Below are positions 42,829 through 42,905 of a DNA stretch of 42,905 nucleotides, in pieces. Source of the DNA: Domibacillus iocasae (GTDB lineage Bacteria; Bacillota; Bacilli; Bacillales; Domibacillaceae); contig NZ_MAMP01000026.1 in assembly GCF_001750285.1 (NCBI RefSeq), positions 1-42,905 of the forward strand. The letters run 5' to 3'. The notes beneath the pieces are model-generated. The model worked only from the letters and a program-made list of their open reading frames with translations, was not told the DNA's origin and did no database searches. Within the stretch, counting starts at the first letter, position 1. Each line of letters starts with the position of its first letter. Both the position numbers and the translations under genes were made by a program.

Positions 42829-42905
42829 GGACCTATTATATCAGTAGCCAGGGTAGGACGTACGGGTGCGTCGGACTTGGATCCCGTCAACTAAACTGTC
42901 CGCCC

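Noticed and set aside
42434-42829. Frames of about 100 aa on both strands near the end
   Set aside because: They overlap the better supported 65-aa membrane gene in other frames and cross its terminator.
1-42905. Window as a closed circle
   Set aside because: The first and last bases share no visible overlap; the tandem repeat at the left end does not recur at the right.

Overview
The window looks like most or all of a conjugative plasmid (or a plasmid-like integrative element) of a low-GC Firmicute of the Bacillus group. This rests on AT-rich DNA, strong AGGAGG-type ribosome binding sites, pLS20-like conjugation proteins, a MobL-type relaxase and XRE regulators. No tRNA, rRNA, CRISPR array or chromosomal housekeeping gene was seen. 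The two ends do not visibly overlap, so circularity cannot be shown from the sequence.

Layout. 1-1706: a 53-bp tandem-repeat array, hairpins and a winged-helix DNA-binding protein that may be the replication initiator. 1707-2640: decayed DNA with an internally deleted IS3-family element. 2802-9636: a restriction-modification island, more GC-rich by eye than the rest. It carries Vsr, a C5 cytosine methyltransferase, a small unknown protein, an HNH nuclease, a PD-(D/E)XK nuclease, a 179-aa unknown, an AlwI-family (FokI-like) endonuclease and a 130-aa protein. 9777-13539: a minus-strand four-gene operon (77-aa coiled coil, GHKL/MORC-like ATPase, 289-aa unknown, DUF6339-like protein) that is probably a defence module. 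14040-14640: a decayed ISL3 transposase. 15018-18591: a Gabija-type pair, GajA (OLD nuclease) and GajB (UvrD-like helicase). 18836-20510: a MerR-type gene broken by an in-frame TAG, a degenerate second copy of its 5' region, and a small membrane protein behind strong RNA hairpins.

20774-39415 is one long minus-strand conjugation region. In transcription order it runs: 118-aa protein, VirB2-like pilin, EssB-like membrane protein, VirD4-type coupling protein, 69-aa protein, lipoprotein, VirB6-like pLS20_p028-type protein, VirB3-like DUF5592 protein, a VirB4-associated protein, VirB4 ATPase, lytic transglycosylase/NlpC-P60 enzyme, VirB8-like protein, and a membrane coiled-coil protein. A dyad-rich candidate oriT follows, then a ribbon-helix-helix accessory protein, the MobL relaxase, two small proteins, a TOPRIM/DUF3991 protein and an ArdC/LtrC-like antirestriction protein. 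Upstream lie divergent XRE regulators (39698-40766). Six copies of a 20-bp palindrome close to TTTAACAAAGTTTTGTTAAA mark the regulator promoters, the relaxase promoter, the operon head and the operon tail, and suggest one conjugation regulon. The last 2 kb hold small proteins of unknown function.

Most novel candidates: (1) 39402-39663, a leader with 29-bp terminal inverted repeats and nested stems just ahead of the conjugation operon, either a structured RNA or a MITE; (2) the GHKL ATPase operon; (3) the mosaic restriction island with a 48-bp palindrome centred on GGATCC between divergent nuclease genes; (4) the shared operator set.
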